From positions 498,001-562,000 of the forward strand of contig NC_079876.1 of assembly GCF_029227915.1 (NCBI RefSeq): 64,000 nucleotides of DNA. Reading direction: 5' to 3'. Position 1 is the first letter of the stretch, and each line of letters opens with the position of its first letter. The notes beneath the pieces are model-generated. The model did no database searches. It was given only the letters and a program-made list of their open reading frames with translations, and was not told the DNA's origin. Below, in pieces: positions 12,500 to 22,850 of this stretch. The position numbers were made by a program, and so were the translations under genes. The DNA comes from Hydractinia symbiolongicarpus. Lineage: Eukaryota > Cnidaria > Hydrozoa > Anthoathecata > Hydractiniidae.

Positions 12500-13716
12500 C
12501 ACCACTAAAACGCATGAGACTTGTAGTTTTCAAAAATGTTTTCATTTTTAATGAGACGCTGAATAAAAGAAGTTTAATCGCCGGCAAACGAAAACCTGCG
12601 ATTTCCCGTAAATCCTGACCTCGGCCCGTATAGTCAAAAGTATACAAAGAAAGTACCCAGGGAGTAAACTCATTTCCCAAACGATTTTTTAAATTATTAT
12701 TTCACCACTAAAGCCCATGGGACTTGTAGTTTTCAAAAATGTTTTTATTTTTGATTAGACGCTAAATAAAAGAAGTTTAATCGCCGGCAAACGAAAACCT
12801 GCGATTTCCCGTAAATCCCGGACTCGGCCCGTATAGTCAAAAGTATACAAAGAAAGTACCCAGGGTGTAAACTCATTTCCCGAACGATTTTTTAAATTAT
12901 TTTTTCACCACTAAAACGCATGAGACTTGTAGTTTTCAAAAATGTTTTCATTTTTAATGAGACGCTTAATGAAAGTGGTTTAATCGCTGGCAAACGAAAA
13001 CCCGCGATTTCCCGTAAATCCCGGGCTTGGCCCGTATAGTCGAATGTATACAAAGAAAGTACCCTGTGAGTAAACCCATTTCCCAAACGATTTTTTAAAT
13101 TATTATTTCACCACTAAAGCCCATGAGACTTGTAGTTTTTAAAAATGTTTTCATTTTCGATGAGACGCTGAATAAAAGATGTTAATCGCCGGCAAACGAA
13201 AACCCGCGATTTCCCGTAAATCCCGGACTCGGCCCGTATAGTTAAAAGTATACAAGGAAAGTACCCAGTGAGTAAACTCATTTCCCGAACGAATTTTTAA
13301 ATTATTTTTTCACCACTAAAACGCATGAGACTTGTAGTTTTCAGAAATGTTTTCATTTTTGATGAGACGCTTAATGAAAGTGGTTTAATCGCCGGCAAAG
13401 GAAAACCCGCGATTTCCCGTAAATCCCGGACTCGGCCCGCATAGTCAAAAGTATTCAAAGAAAGTACCCAGGGAGTAAACTCATTTCCCGAACGATTTTT
13501 TTAATTATTTTCTCACCACTAAAACGCATGAGACTTGTAGTTTTCAAAAATGTTTTTATTTTTGTTGAGACGCTGAATAAAAGAAGTTTTATCGCCGGCA
13601 AACGAAAACCTGCGATTTCCCGTAAATCCTGGACCCGGCCCGTATAGTCGAATGTATACAAAGAAAGTACCCAGGGAGTAAACTCATTTCCCGAACGATT
13701 TTTTAAATTTTTTTTT

Positions 13717-15339
13717 CACCACTAAAACGCATGAGACTTGTAGTTTTCAAAAATGTTTTCATTTTTAATGAGACGCTGAATAAAAGAAGTTTAATCGCCG
13801 GCAAACGAAAACCTGCGATTTCCCGTAAATCCTGACCTCGGCCCGTATAGTCAAAAGTATACAAAGAAAGTACCCAGGGAGTTAACTCATTTCCCAAACG
13901 ATTTTTAAAATTATTATTTCACCACTAAAGCCCATGGGACTTGTAGTTTTTAAAAATGTTTTCATTTTTAATGAGACGCTGAATAAAAGATGTTTAATCG
14001 CCGGCAAACGAAATTCCGCGATTTCCCGTAAATCCCGGACTCGGCCCGTATAGTCAAAAGTATACAAGGAAAGTACCCAGTGAGTAAACGCATTTTCCGA
14101 ACGAATTTTTAAATTATTTTTTCACCACTAAAACGCATGAGACTTGTAGTTTTCAAAAATGTTTTCATTTTTGATGAGACGCTGAATAAAAGAAGTTTAA
14201 TCGCCGGCAAAGGAAAACCTGCGATTTCCCGTAAATCCCGGACTCGGCCCGTATAGTCAAAAGTATACAAAGAAAGTACCCAGGGTGTAAACTCATTTCC
14301 CGAACGATTTTTTAAATTATTTTTTCACCACTAAAACGCATGAGACTTGTAGTTTTCAAAAATGTTTTCATTTTTGATGAGACGCTGAATAAAAGAAGTT
14401 TAATCGCCGGCAAACGAAAACCTGCGATTTCCCGTAAATCCCGGACTCGGCCCGTATAGTCAAAAGTATACAAAGAAGGTACCCAGGGAGTAAACTCTTT
14501 TCCAGAACGATTTTTTAAATTATTTTTTCACCACTAAAACGCATAAGACTTGTAGCTTTTAAAAATGTTTTCATTTTTGATGAGACGCTGAATAAAAGAA
14601 GTTTAATCGCCGGCAAACGAAAGCCCGCGATTTCCCGTAAATTCTGGCTTGGCCCGTATAGTCAAAAGTATACAAAAAAAGTACCCAGGGAGTAAACTCA
14701 TTTCCCGAACGATTTTTTAAATTATTTTTTCACCACTAAAACGCATGAGACTTGTAGTTTTCAAAAATGTTTTCATTTTTAATGAGACGCTGAATAAAAG
14801 AAGTTTAATCGCCGGCAAACGAAAACCTGCGATTTCCCGTAAATCCTGACCTCGGCCCGTATAGTCAAAAGTATACAAAGAAAGTACCCAGGGAGTAAAC
14901 TCATTTCCCAAACGATTTTTTAAATTATTATTTCACCACTAAAGCCCATGGGACTTGTAGTTTTCAAAAATGTTTTTATTTTTGATTAGACGCTAAATAA
15001 AAGAAGTTTAATCGCCGGCAAACGAAAACCTGCGATTTCCCGTAAATCCCGGACTCGGCCCGTATAGTCAAAAGTATACAAAGAAAGTACCCAGGGTGTA
15101 AACTCATTCCCCGAACGATTTTTTAAATTATTTTTTCACCACTAAAACGCATGAGACTTGTAGTTTTCAAAAATGTTTTTATTTTTAATGAGACGCTGAA
15201 TAAAAGAAGTTTAATCGCCGGCAAACGAAAACCTGCGATTTCCCGTAAATCCTGACCTCGGCCCGTATAGTCAAAAGTATACAAAGAAAGTACCCAGGGT
15301 GTAAACTCATTTCCCGAACGATTTTTTAAATTATTTTTT
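13717..15339 (+). repeat. Mixed satellite monomers echoing the 4-mer HOR
   Basis: Eight monomers start at 13717, 13920, 14123, 14326, 14529, 14731, 14934 and 15137. Types resemble N O L L M N P N. The M-N-P run at 14529-15136 matches 10271-10878 closely, offset 4258 bp. No tandem HOR is formed inside this block. 14529 carries private changes (AAGCCCGCG, ATTCTGGCTTGG). Confidence 0.75.
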
Positions 15340-16150
15340 CACCACTAAAACGCATGAGACTTGTAGTTTTCAAAAATGTTTTCATTTTTGATGAGACGCT
15401 GAATATAAGAAGTTTAATCGCCGGCAAACGAAAACCTGCGACTTCCCGTAAATCCCGGACTCGGCCCGTATAGTCAAAAGTATACAAGGAAAGTACCCAG
15501 TGAGTAAACTTATTTCCCGAATGAATTTTTAAATTATTTTTTCACCACTAAAACGCATGAGACTTGTAGTTTTTAAAAATGTTTTCATTTTTGATGAGAC
15601 GCTGAAAAAAAGAAGTTTAATCGCCGGCAAACGAAAACCTGCGACTTCCCGTAAATCCCGGACTCGGCCCTTATAGTCAAAAGTATACAAAGAAAGTACC
15701 CAGGGTGTAAACTCATTTCCCGAACGATTTTTTAAATTATTTTTTCACCACTAAAACGCATGAGACTTGTATTTTCAAAAATGTTTTCATTTTTGATGAG
15801 ACGCTGAATATAAGAAGTTTAATCGCCGGCAAACGAAAACCTGCGACTTCCCGTAAATCCCGGACTCGGCCCTTATAGTCAAAAGTATACAAAGAAAGTA
15901 CCCAGGGTGTAAACTCATTTCCCGAACGATTTTTTAAATTATTTTTTCACCACTAAAACGCATGAGACTTGTAGTTTTCAAAAATGTTTTCATTTTTGAT
16001 GAGACGCTGAATAAAAGAAGTTTAATCGCCGGCAAACGAAAATCTGCGATTTCCCGTAAATCCCGGACTCGGCCCGTATAGTCAAAAGTATACAAAGAAA
16101 GTACCCAGGGAGTAAACTCATTTCCCAAACGATTTTTTAAATTATTATTT
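15340..16150 (+). repeat. W-X block, left copy
   Basis: Monomers 15340, 15543, 15746 and 15948. W has GAATATAAG and GCGACTTCC, X has CTGAAAAAAAG and CCCTTATAG, and the third is a 1-bp-short W with CTTGTATTTTC. W and X alternate like a dimeric repeat. The 15340-15947 portion recurs at 18181-18788, 2841 bp downstream. Confidence 0.78.
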
Positions 16151-17398
16151 CACCACTAAGGCCCATGAGACTTGTAGTTTTTAAAAATGTTTTCATTTTT
16201 TATGAGACGCTGAATAAAAGAAGTTTAATCGCCGGCAAACGAAAACCTGCGATTTCCCGTAAATCCCGGACTCGGCCCGTATAATTAAAAGTATACAAGG
16301 AAAGTACCCAGTGAGTAAACTCATTTCCCGAACGAATTTTTAAATTATTTTTTCACCACTAAAACGCATGAGACTTGTAGTTTTCAGATATGTTTTCATT
16401 TTTGATGAGACGCTGAATATAAGAAGTTTAATCGACGGCAAACGAAAACTTGCGATTTCCCGTAAATCCCGGACTCGGCCCGTATAGTCAAAAGTATACA
16501 CGGAAAGTACCCAGTGAGTAAACTTATTTCCCGAACGAATTTTTAAATTATTTTTTCACCACTAAAACGCATGAGACTTTTAGTTTTTAAAAATGTTTTC
16601 ATTTTTGATGAGACGCTGAATAAAAGAAGTTTAATCGCCGGCAAACGAAAACCTGCGATTTCCCGTAAATCCCGGACTCGGCCCGTATAGTCAAAAGTAT
16701 ACAAAGAAAGTACCCAGGGTGTAAACGCATTTCCCGAACGATTTTTTAAATTATTATTTCACCACTAAAGCCCATGAGACTTGTAGTTTTTAAAAATGTT
16801 TTCATTTTTGATGAGACGCTGAATAAAGGAAGTTTAATCGCCGGCAAACGAAAACCCGCGATTTCCCGTAAATCCCGGACTCGGCCCGTATAGTCAAAAG
16901 TATACAAAGAAAGTACCCAGGGTGTAAACGCATTTCCCGAACGATTTTTTAAATTATTATTTCACCACTAAAGCCCATGAGACTTGTAGTTTTTAAAAAT
17001 GTTTTCATTTTTGATGAAACGCTGAATAAAAGATGTTTAATCGCCGGCAAACGAAAACCCGCGATTTCCCGTAAATCCCGGACTCGGCCCGTATAGTCAA
17101 AAGTATACAAAGAAAGTACCCAGTGTGTAAACTCATTTCCCGAACGATTTTTTAAATTATTATTTCACCACTAAAGCCCATGAGACTTGTAGTTTTTAAA
17201 AATGTTTTCATTTTTGATGAGACGCTGAATAAAAGAGGTTTAATCGCCGGCAAACGAAAACCCGCGACTTCCCGTAAATCCCGGACTCGGCCCGTATAGT
17301 CGAAAGTATACAAAGAAAGTACCCAGGGAGTAAACTCATTTCCCGAACAATTTTTTAAATTATTTTTTCACCACTAAAACGCATGAGACTTGTAGTTT

Positions 17399-17420
17399 TC
17401 AAAAATGTTTTCATTTTTGA
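17399..17420. repeat. 22-bp perfect dyad in the monomer (representative copy)
   Basis: The arm TCAAAAATG (17399-17407) and the arm CATTTTTGA (17411-17419, plus the final A at 17420 counted from the TTTT loop edge) are reverse complements around a short T loop, giving nine paired bases per side over monomer positions 31-52. The dyad is intact in the many monomers reading GTTTTCAAAAATG before CATTTTTGATG. It is weakened in three subtypes: TTTTTAAAAATG (one arm base changed), CAGAAATG (one base changed) and GTTTTTATTTTT (second arm changed). Dyads of this sort are reported as enriched in centromeric satellites that lack CENP-B boxes; that role here is inference. Confidence 0.85.
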
Positions 17421-17430
17421 TGAGACGCTG

Positions 17431-17436
17431 AATAAA
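17431..17436 (+). promoter_or_regulatory. AATAAA hexamer repeated in most monomers
   Basis: AATAAA sits at monomer positions 63-68 in every monomer reading CTGAATAAAAG, which is the majority. It is absent from the CTTAATGAAAG lineage. It matches the canonical polyadenylation hexamer. If the plus strand is transcribed, transcripts could be cleaved about once per monomer. No promoter is recognisable, so a functional role is only a possibility; the motif may be chance in A-rich sequence. Confidence 0.35.
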
Positions 17437-17473
17437 AGAAGTTTAATCGCCGGCAAACGAAAACCTGCGATTT

Positions 17474-17497
17474 CCCGTAAATCCCGGACTCGGCCCG
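17474..17497. other. GC-rich segment with three phased CCCG motifs
   Basis: CCCG occurs at monomer positions 106, 115 and 126, so 9 and 11 bp apart, about one helical turn each. CCCGTA flanks the segment on both sides as a direct repeat. It is the most GC-rich part of an otherwise A/T-rich monomer and the segment removed in the 181-bp form. Most lineage-diagnostic variants also fall here: CCCGG/CCTGG, GACTCGG/GGCTTGG, CTCAGCC, GGCCGTA. Confidence 0.7.
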
Positions 17498-18180
17498 TAT
17501 AGTCTAAAGTATACAAAGAAAGTACCCAGGGAGTAAACTCATTTCCCGAACGATTTTTTAAATTATTTTTTCACCACTAAAACGCATGAGAATTGTAGTT
17601 TTTAAAAATGTTTTCATTTTTGATGAGACGCTGAATAAAAGAAGTTTAATCGCCGGCAAACGAAAACCTGCGATTTCCCGTAAATCCCGGACTCGGCCCG
17701 TCTAGTCAAAAGTATACAAAGAAAGTACCCGGGGTGTAAACTCATTTCCCGAACGATTTTTTAAATTATTTTTTCACCACTAAAACGCATGAGACTTGTA
17801 GTTTTCAGAAATGTTTTTATTTTTGATGAGACGCTTAATGAAAGTGGTTTAATCGCCGGCAAACGAAAACCCGCGATTTCCCGTAAATCCCGGGCTTGGC
17901 TCGTATAGTCAAAAGTATACAAAGAAAGTACCCAGGGTGTAAACGCATTTCCCGAACGATTTTTTAAATTATTTTTTCACCACTAAAACGCATGAGACTT
18001 GTAGTTTTCAAAAATGTTTTTATTTTTGATTAGACGCTGAATAAAAGAAGTTTAATCGCCGGCAAACGAAAACCTGCGGTTTCCCGTAAATCCCGGATTC
18101 GGCCCGTATAGTCAAAAGTATACAAAGAAAGTACCCAGTGTGTAAACTCATTTCCCGAACGATTTTTTAAATTATTTTTT

Positions 18181-18991
18181 CACCACTAAAACGCATGAGA
18201 CTTGTAGTTTTCAAAAATGTTTTCATTTTTGATGAGACGCTGAATATAAGAAGTTTAATCGCCGGCAAACGAAAACCTGCGACTTCCCGTAAATCCCGGA
18301 CTCGGCCCGTATAGTCAAAAGTATACAAGGAAAGTACCCAGTGAGTAAACTTATTTCCCGAACGAATTTTTAAATTATTTTTTCACCACTAAAACGCATG
18401 AGACTTGTAGTTTTTAAAAATGTTTTCATTTTTGATGAGACGCTGAAAAAAAGAAGTTTAATCGCCGGCAAACGAAAACCTGCGATTTCCCGTAAATCCC
18501 GGACTCGGCCCTTATAGTCAAAAGTATACAAAGAAAGTACCCAGGGTGTAAACCCATTTCCCGAACGATTTTTTAAATTATTTTTTCACCACTAAAACGC
18601 ATGAGACTTGTATTTTCAAAAATGTTTTCATTTTTGATGAGACGCTGAATATAAGAAGTTTAATCGCCGGCAAACGAAAACCTGCGACTTCCCGTAAATC
18701 CCGGACTCGGCCCGTATAGTCAAAAGTATACAAGGAAAGTACCCAGTGAGTAAACTTATTTCCCGAACGAATTTTTAAATTATTTTTTCACCACTAAAAC
18801 GCATGAGACTTGTAGTTTTTAAAAATGTTTTCATTTTTGATGAGACGCTGAAAAAAAGAAGTTTAATCGCCGGCAAACGAAAACCTGCGATTTCCCGTAA
18901 ATCCCGGCCTCGGAACTTATAGTCAAAAGTATACAAAGAAAGTACCCAGGGTGTAAACTCATTTCCCGAACGATTTTTTAAATTATTTTTT
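18181..18991 (+). repeat. W-X block, right copy
   Basis: Monomers 18181, 18384, 18587 and 18789 alternate W X W X. The CTTGTATTTTC deletion in 18587 is the same as in 15746, which proves common descent. The last X (18789) has CGGCCTCGGAAC, a private change. Confidence 0.78.
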
Positions 18992-21021
18992 CACCACTAA
19001 AACGCATGAGACTTGTAGTTTTCAAAAATGTTTTCATTTTTGATGAGACGCTGAATAAAAGAAGTTTAATCGCCGGCAAACGAAAACCTGCGATTTCCCG
19101 TAAAATCCGGACTCGGCCCGTATAATTAAAAGTATACAAGGAAAGTACCCAGTGAGTAAACTCATTTCCCGAACGAATTTTTAAATTATTTTTTCACCAC
19201 TAAAACGCATGAGACTTGTAGTTTTCAGATATGTTTTCATTTTTGATGAGACGCTGAATATAAGAAGTTTAATCGACGGCAAACGAAAACCTGCGATTTC
19301 CCGTAAATCCCGGACTCGGCCCGTATAGTCAAAAGTATACAAAGAAAGTACCCAGGGTGTAAACGCATTTCCCGAACGATTTTTTAAATTATTATTTCAC
19401 CACTAAAGCCCATGAGACTTGTAGTTTTTAAAAATGTTTTCATTTTTGATGAAACGCTGAATAAAAGATGTTTAATCGCCGGCAAACGAAAACCCGCGAT
19501 TTCCCGTAAATCCCGGACTCGGCCCGTATAGTCAAAAGTATACAAAGAAAGTACCCAGTGTGTAAACTCATTTCCCGAACGATTTTTTAAATTATTATTT
19601 CACCACTAAAGCCCATGAGACTTGTAGTTTTTAAAAATGTTTTCATTTTTGATGAGACGCTGAATAAAAGAGGTTTAATCGCCGGCAAACGAAAACCCGC
19701 GACTTCCCGTAAATCCCGGACTCGGCCCGTATAGTCGAAAGTATACAAAGAAAGTACCCAGGGAGTAAACTCATTTCCCAAACGATTTTTTAAATTATTT
19801 TTTCACCACTAAAACGCATGAGACTTGTAGTTTTTAAAAATGTTTTCATTTTTGATGAAACGCTGAATAAAAGATGTTTAATCGCCGGCAAACGAAAACC
19901 CGCGATTTCCCGTAAATCCCGGACTCGGCCCGTATAGTCAAAAGTATACAAAGAAAGTACCCAGTGTGTAAACTCATTTCCCGAACGATTTTTTAAATTA
20001 TTTTTTCACCACTAAAACGCATGAGACTTGTAGTTTTCAAAAATGTTTTTATTTTTGATTAGACGCTGAATAAAAGAAGTTTAATCGCCGGCAAACGAAA
20101 ACCTGCGGTTTCCCGTAAATCCCGGATTCGGCCCGTATAGTCAAAAGTATACAAAGAAAGTACCCAGTGTGTAAACTCATTTCCCGAACGATTTTTTAAA
20201 TTATTTTTTCACCACTAAAACGCATGAGACTTGTAGTTTTCAAAAATGTTTTCATTTTTGATGAGACGCTGAATAAAAGAAGTTTAATCGCCGGCAAACG
20301 AAAACCTGCGATTTCCCGTAAAATCCGGACTCGGCCCGTATAATTAAAAGTATACAAGGAAAGTACCCAGTGAGTAAACTCATTTCCCGAACGAATTTTT
20401 AAATTATTTTTTCACCACTAAAACGCATGAGACTTGTAGTTTTCAGATATGTTTTCATTTTTGATGAGACGCTGAATATAAGAAGTTTAATCGACGGCAA
20501 ACGAAAACCTGCGATTTCCCGTAAATCCCGGACTCGGCCCGTATAGTCAAAAGTATACAAAGAAAGTACCCAGGGTGTAAACGCATTTCCCGAACGATTT
20601 TTTAAATTATTATTTCACCACTAAAGCCCATGAGACTTGTAGTTTTTAAAAATGTTTTCATTTTTGATGAAACGCTGAATAAAAGATGTTTAATCGCCGG
20701 CAAACGAAAACCCGCGATTTCCCGTAAATCCCGGACTCGGCCCGTATAGTCAAAAGTATACAAAGAAAGTACCCAGTGTGTAAACTCATTTCCCGAACGA
20801 TTTTTTAAATTATTATTTCACCACTAAAGCCCATGAGACTTGTAGTTTTTAAAAATGTTTTCATTTTTGATGAGACGCTGAATAAAAGAGGTTTAATCGC
20901 CGGCAAACGAAAACCCGCGACTTCCCGTAAATCCCGGACTCGGCCCGTATAGTCGAAAGTATACAAAGAAAGTACCCAGGGAGTAAACTCATTTCCCAAA
21001 CGATTTTTTAAATTATTTTTT
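18992..21021 (+). repeat. Six-monomer HOR, 1218-bp period
   Basis: The first unit starts at 18992, 19195, 19398, 19601, 19804 and 20007; the second at 20210, 20413, 20616 and 20819. The four shared monomers (812 bp) look identical by eye, including GTAAAATCCGG and TATAATTAAAAG at 18992/20210 and CAGATATG with CGACGGC at 19195/20413. The second unit breaks off at 21022, where sequence related to 17369 resumes. Confidence 0.9.
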
Positions 21022-22850
21022 CACCACTAAAACGCATGAGACTTGTAGTTTTCAAAAATGTTTTCATTTTTGATGAGACGCTGAATAAAAGAAGTTTAAT
21101 CGCCGGCAAACGAAAACCTGCGATTTCCCGTAAATCCCGGACTCGGCCCGTATAGTCTAAAGTATACAAAGAAAGTACCCAGGGAGCAAAAACTCATTTC
21201 CCGAACGATTTTTTAAATTATTTTTTCACCACTAAAACGCATGAGAATTGTAGTTTTTAAAAATGTTTTCATTTTTGATGAGACGCTGAATAAAAGAAGT
21301 TTAATTGCCGGCAAACGAAAACTTGCGATTTCCCGTAAATCCCGGACTCGGCCCGTCTAGTCAAAAGTATACAAAGAAAGTACCCGGGGTGTAAACTCAT
21401 TTCCCGAACGATTTTTTAAATTATTTTTTCACCACTAAAACGCATGAGACTTGTAGTTTTCAGAAATGTTTTTATTTTTGATGAGACGCTTAATGAAAGT
21501 GGTTTAATCGCCGGCAAACGAAAACCCGCGATTTCCCGTAAATCCCGGGCTTGGCCCGTATAGTCGAATGTATACAAAGAAAGTACCCAGTGAGTAAACT
21601 TATTTCCCGAACGAATTTTTAAATTATTTTTTCACCACTAAAACGCATGAGACTTGTAGTTTTTAAAAATGTTTTCATTTTTGATGAGACGCTGAATAAA
21701 AGAAGTTTAATCGCCGGCAAACGAAAACCTGCGATTTCCCGTAAATCCCGGACTCGGCCCGTATAGTCAAAAGTATACAAAGAAAGTACCCAGGGTGTAA
21801 ACGCATTTCCCGAACGATTTTTTAAATTATTATTTCACCACTAAAGCCCATGAGACTTGTAGTTTTTAAAAATGTTTTCATTTTTGATGAAACGCTGAAT
21901 AAAAGATGTTTAATCGCCGGCAAACGAAAACCCGCGATTTCCCGTAAATCCCGGACTCGGCCCGTATAGTCAAAAGTATACAAAGAAAGTACCCGGGGTG
22001 TAAACTCATTTCCCGAACGATTTTTTAAATTATTTTTTCACCACTAAAACGCATGAGACTTGTAGTTTTCAGAAATGTTTTCATTTTTGATGAGACGCTG
22101 AATAAAAGAAGTTTAATCGCCGGCAAACGAAAACCTGCGATTTCCCGTAAATCCCGGACTCGGCCCGTCTAGTCAAAAGTATACAAAGAAAGTACCCGGG
22201 GTGTAAACTCATTTCCCGAACGATTTTTTAAATTATTTTTTCACCACTAAAACGCATGAGACTTGTAGTTTTCAGAAATGTTTTCATTTTTGATGAGACG
22301 CTTAATGAAAGTGGTTTAATCGCCGGCAAACGAAAACCCGCGATTATCCGTAAATCCCGGGCTTGGCCCGTATAGTCGAATGTATACAAAGAAAGTACCT
22401 TGTGAGTAAGCCCATTTCCAAAACGATTTTTTAAATTATCTTTTCACCACTAAAACGCATGAGACTTGTAGTTTTCAAAAATGTTTTCATTTTTGATGAG
22501 ACGCTGAATAAAAGAAGTTTAATCGCCGGCAAACAAAAATCCGCGATTTCCCGTAAATCCCGGACTCGGCCCGAATAGTCAAAAGTATACAAAGAAAGTA
22601 CCCAGGGAGTAAACTCATTTCCCGAACGATTTTTTAAATTAATTTTTCACCACTAAAACGCATGAGACTTGTAGTTTTTAAAAATGTTTTCATTTTTGAT
22701 GAGACGCTGAATAAAAGAAGTTTAATTGCCGGCAAACGAAAACCTGCTATTTCCCGTAAATCCCGGACTCGGCCCGTATAGTCAAAAGTATACAAAGAAA
22801 GTACCCAGGGAGTAAACTCATTTCCCGAACGATTTTTTAAATTATTTTTT
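21022..22850 (+). repeat. Satellite monomers, partial copy of 17369-17977 then mixed
   Basis: Monomers start at 21022, 21227, 21430, 21633, 21836, 22039, 22242, 22445 and 22648. The first three match 17369, 17572 and 17775 (GTCTAAAG; GAGAATTG with CCGTCTAGTC; CAGAAATGTTTTT) at an offset of about 18 monomers. 21022 is 205 bp because of GGGAGCAAAAACTC, the only 2-bp expansion of this kind seen. A short run 22039-22444 pairs CGTCTAG monomers. Confidence 0.75.

Larger units (their letters stand above)
10473..13716 (+). repeat. Ten-monomer HOR, 2027-bp period, 1.6 copies
   Basis: Starts are 10473, 10676, 10879, 11082, 11284, 11487, 11690, 11892, 12095 and 12298; then 12500, 12703, 12906, 13109, 13311 and 13514. 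The second copy covers six monomers (1217 bp) and differs from the first at one base that I found (GTTTCCAAAA/GTTTTCAAAA). The unit includes a GTTAATCG monomer (11082/13109) also seen at 1785 and 7838, so it borrowed material from the 1-8242 family. Confidence 0.9.
17369..17571 (+). repeat. Representative standard monomer (203 bp)
   Basis: This copy differs from my by-eye consensus at about one base (GTCTAAAG instead of GTCAAAAG). In order it holds: CACCACTAAAACGCATGAGA at 1-20; a perfect dyad at 31-52; AATAAA at 63-68; GCCGGC at 81-86; a GC-rich stretch with CCCG at 106, 115 and 126; GTATAC at 141-146; TACCCAGGGAG; CCCGAACG; and a closing A/T tract of about 20 bp. Base count for the consensus is 41 C and 35 G in 203 (37%), with 12 CpG. 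The size is close to one nucleosome plus linker. Confidence 0.93.
16151..18180 (+). repeat. Low-order satellite block, ten monomers
   Basis: Starts are 16151, 16354, 16557, 16760, 16963, 17166, 17369, 17572, 17775 and 17978. No tandem multi-monomer repeat lies within the block, but most members have close partners 2.4-3.7 kb downstream: 16354 with 19195 and 20413; 16963 with 19398 and 20616; 17166 with 19601 and 20819; 17369-17572 with 21022-21227; 17978 with 20007. It looks like the source or an older copy of the 6-mer HOR that follows. Confidence 0.72.

Noticed and set aside
17369-17571. The 203-bp monomer as an internal duplication of a shorter unit of about 100 bp.
   Set aside because: The two halves share only general T-rich runs (around 40-50 and 185-203) and the repeated CCCG motif. 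No longer alignment between halves was visible.
21559-21572. A CENP-B-box-like match (CCCG ... CGAA) in monomers reading CCCGTATAGTCGAATG.
   Set aside because: The reverse-complement box needs CCCG, two bases, T, four bases, CGAA. Here only three bases separate the T from CGAA, so the spacing is one short, and most monomers read GTCAAAAG and lack CGAA.
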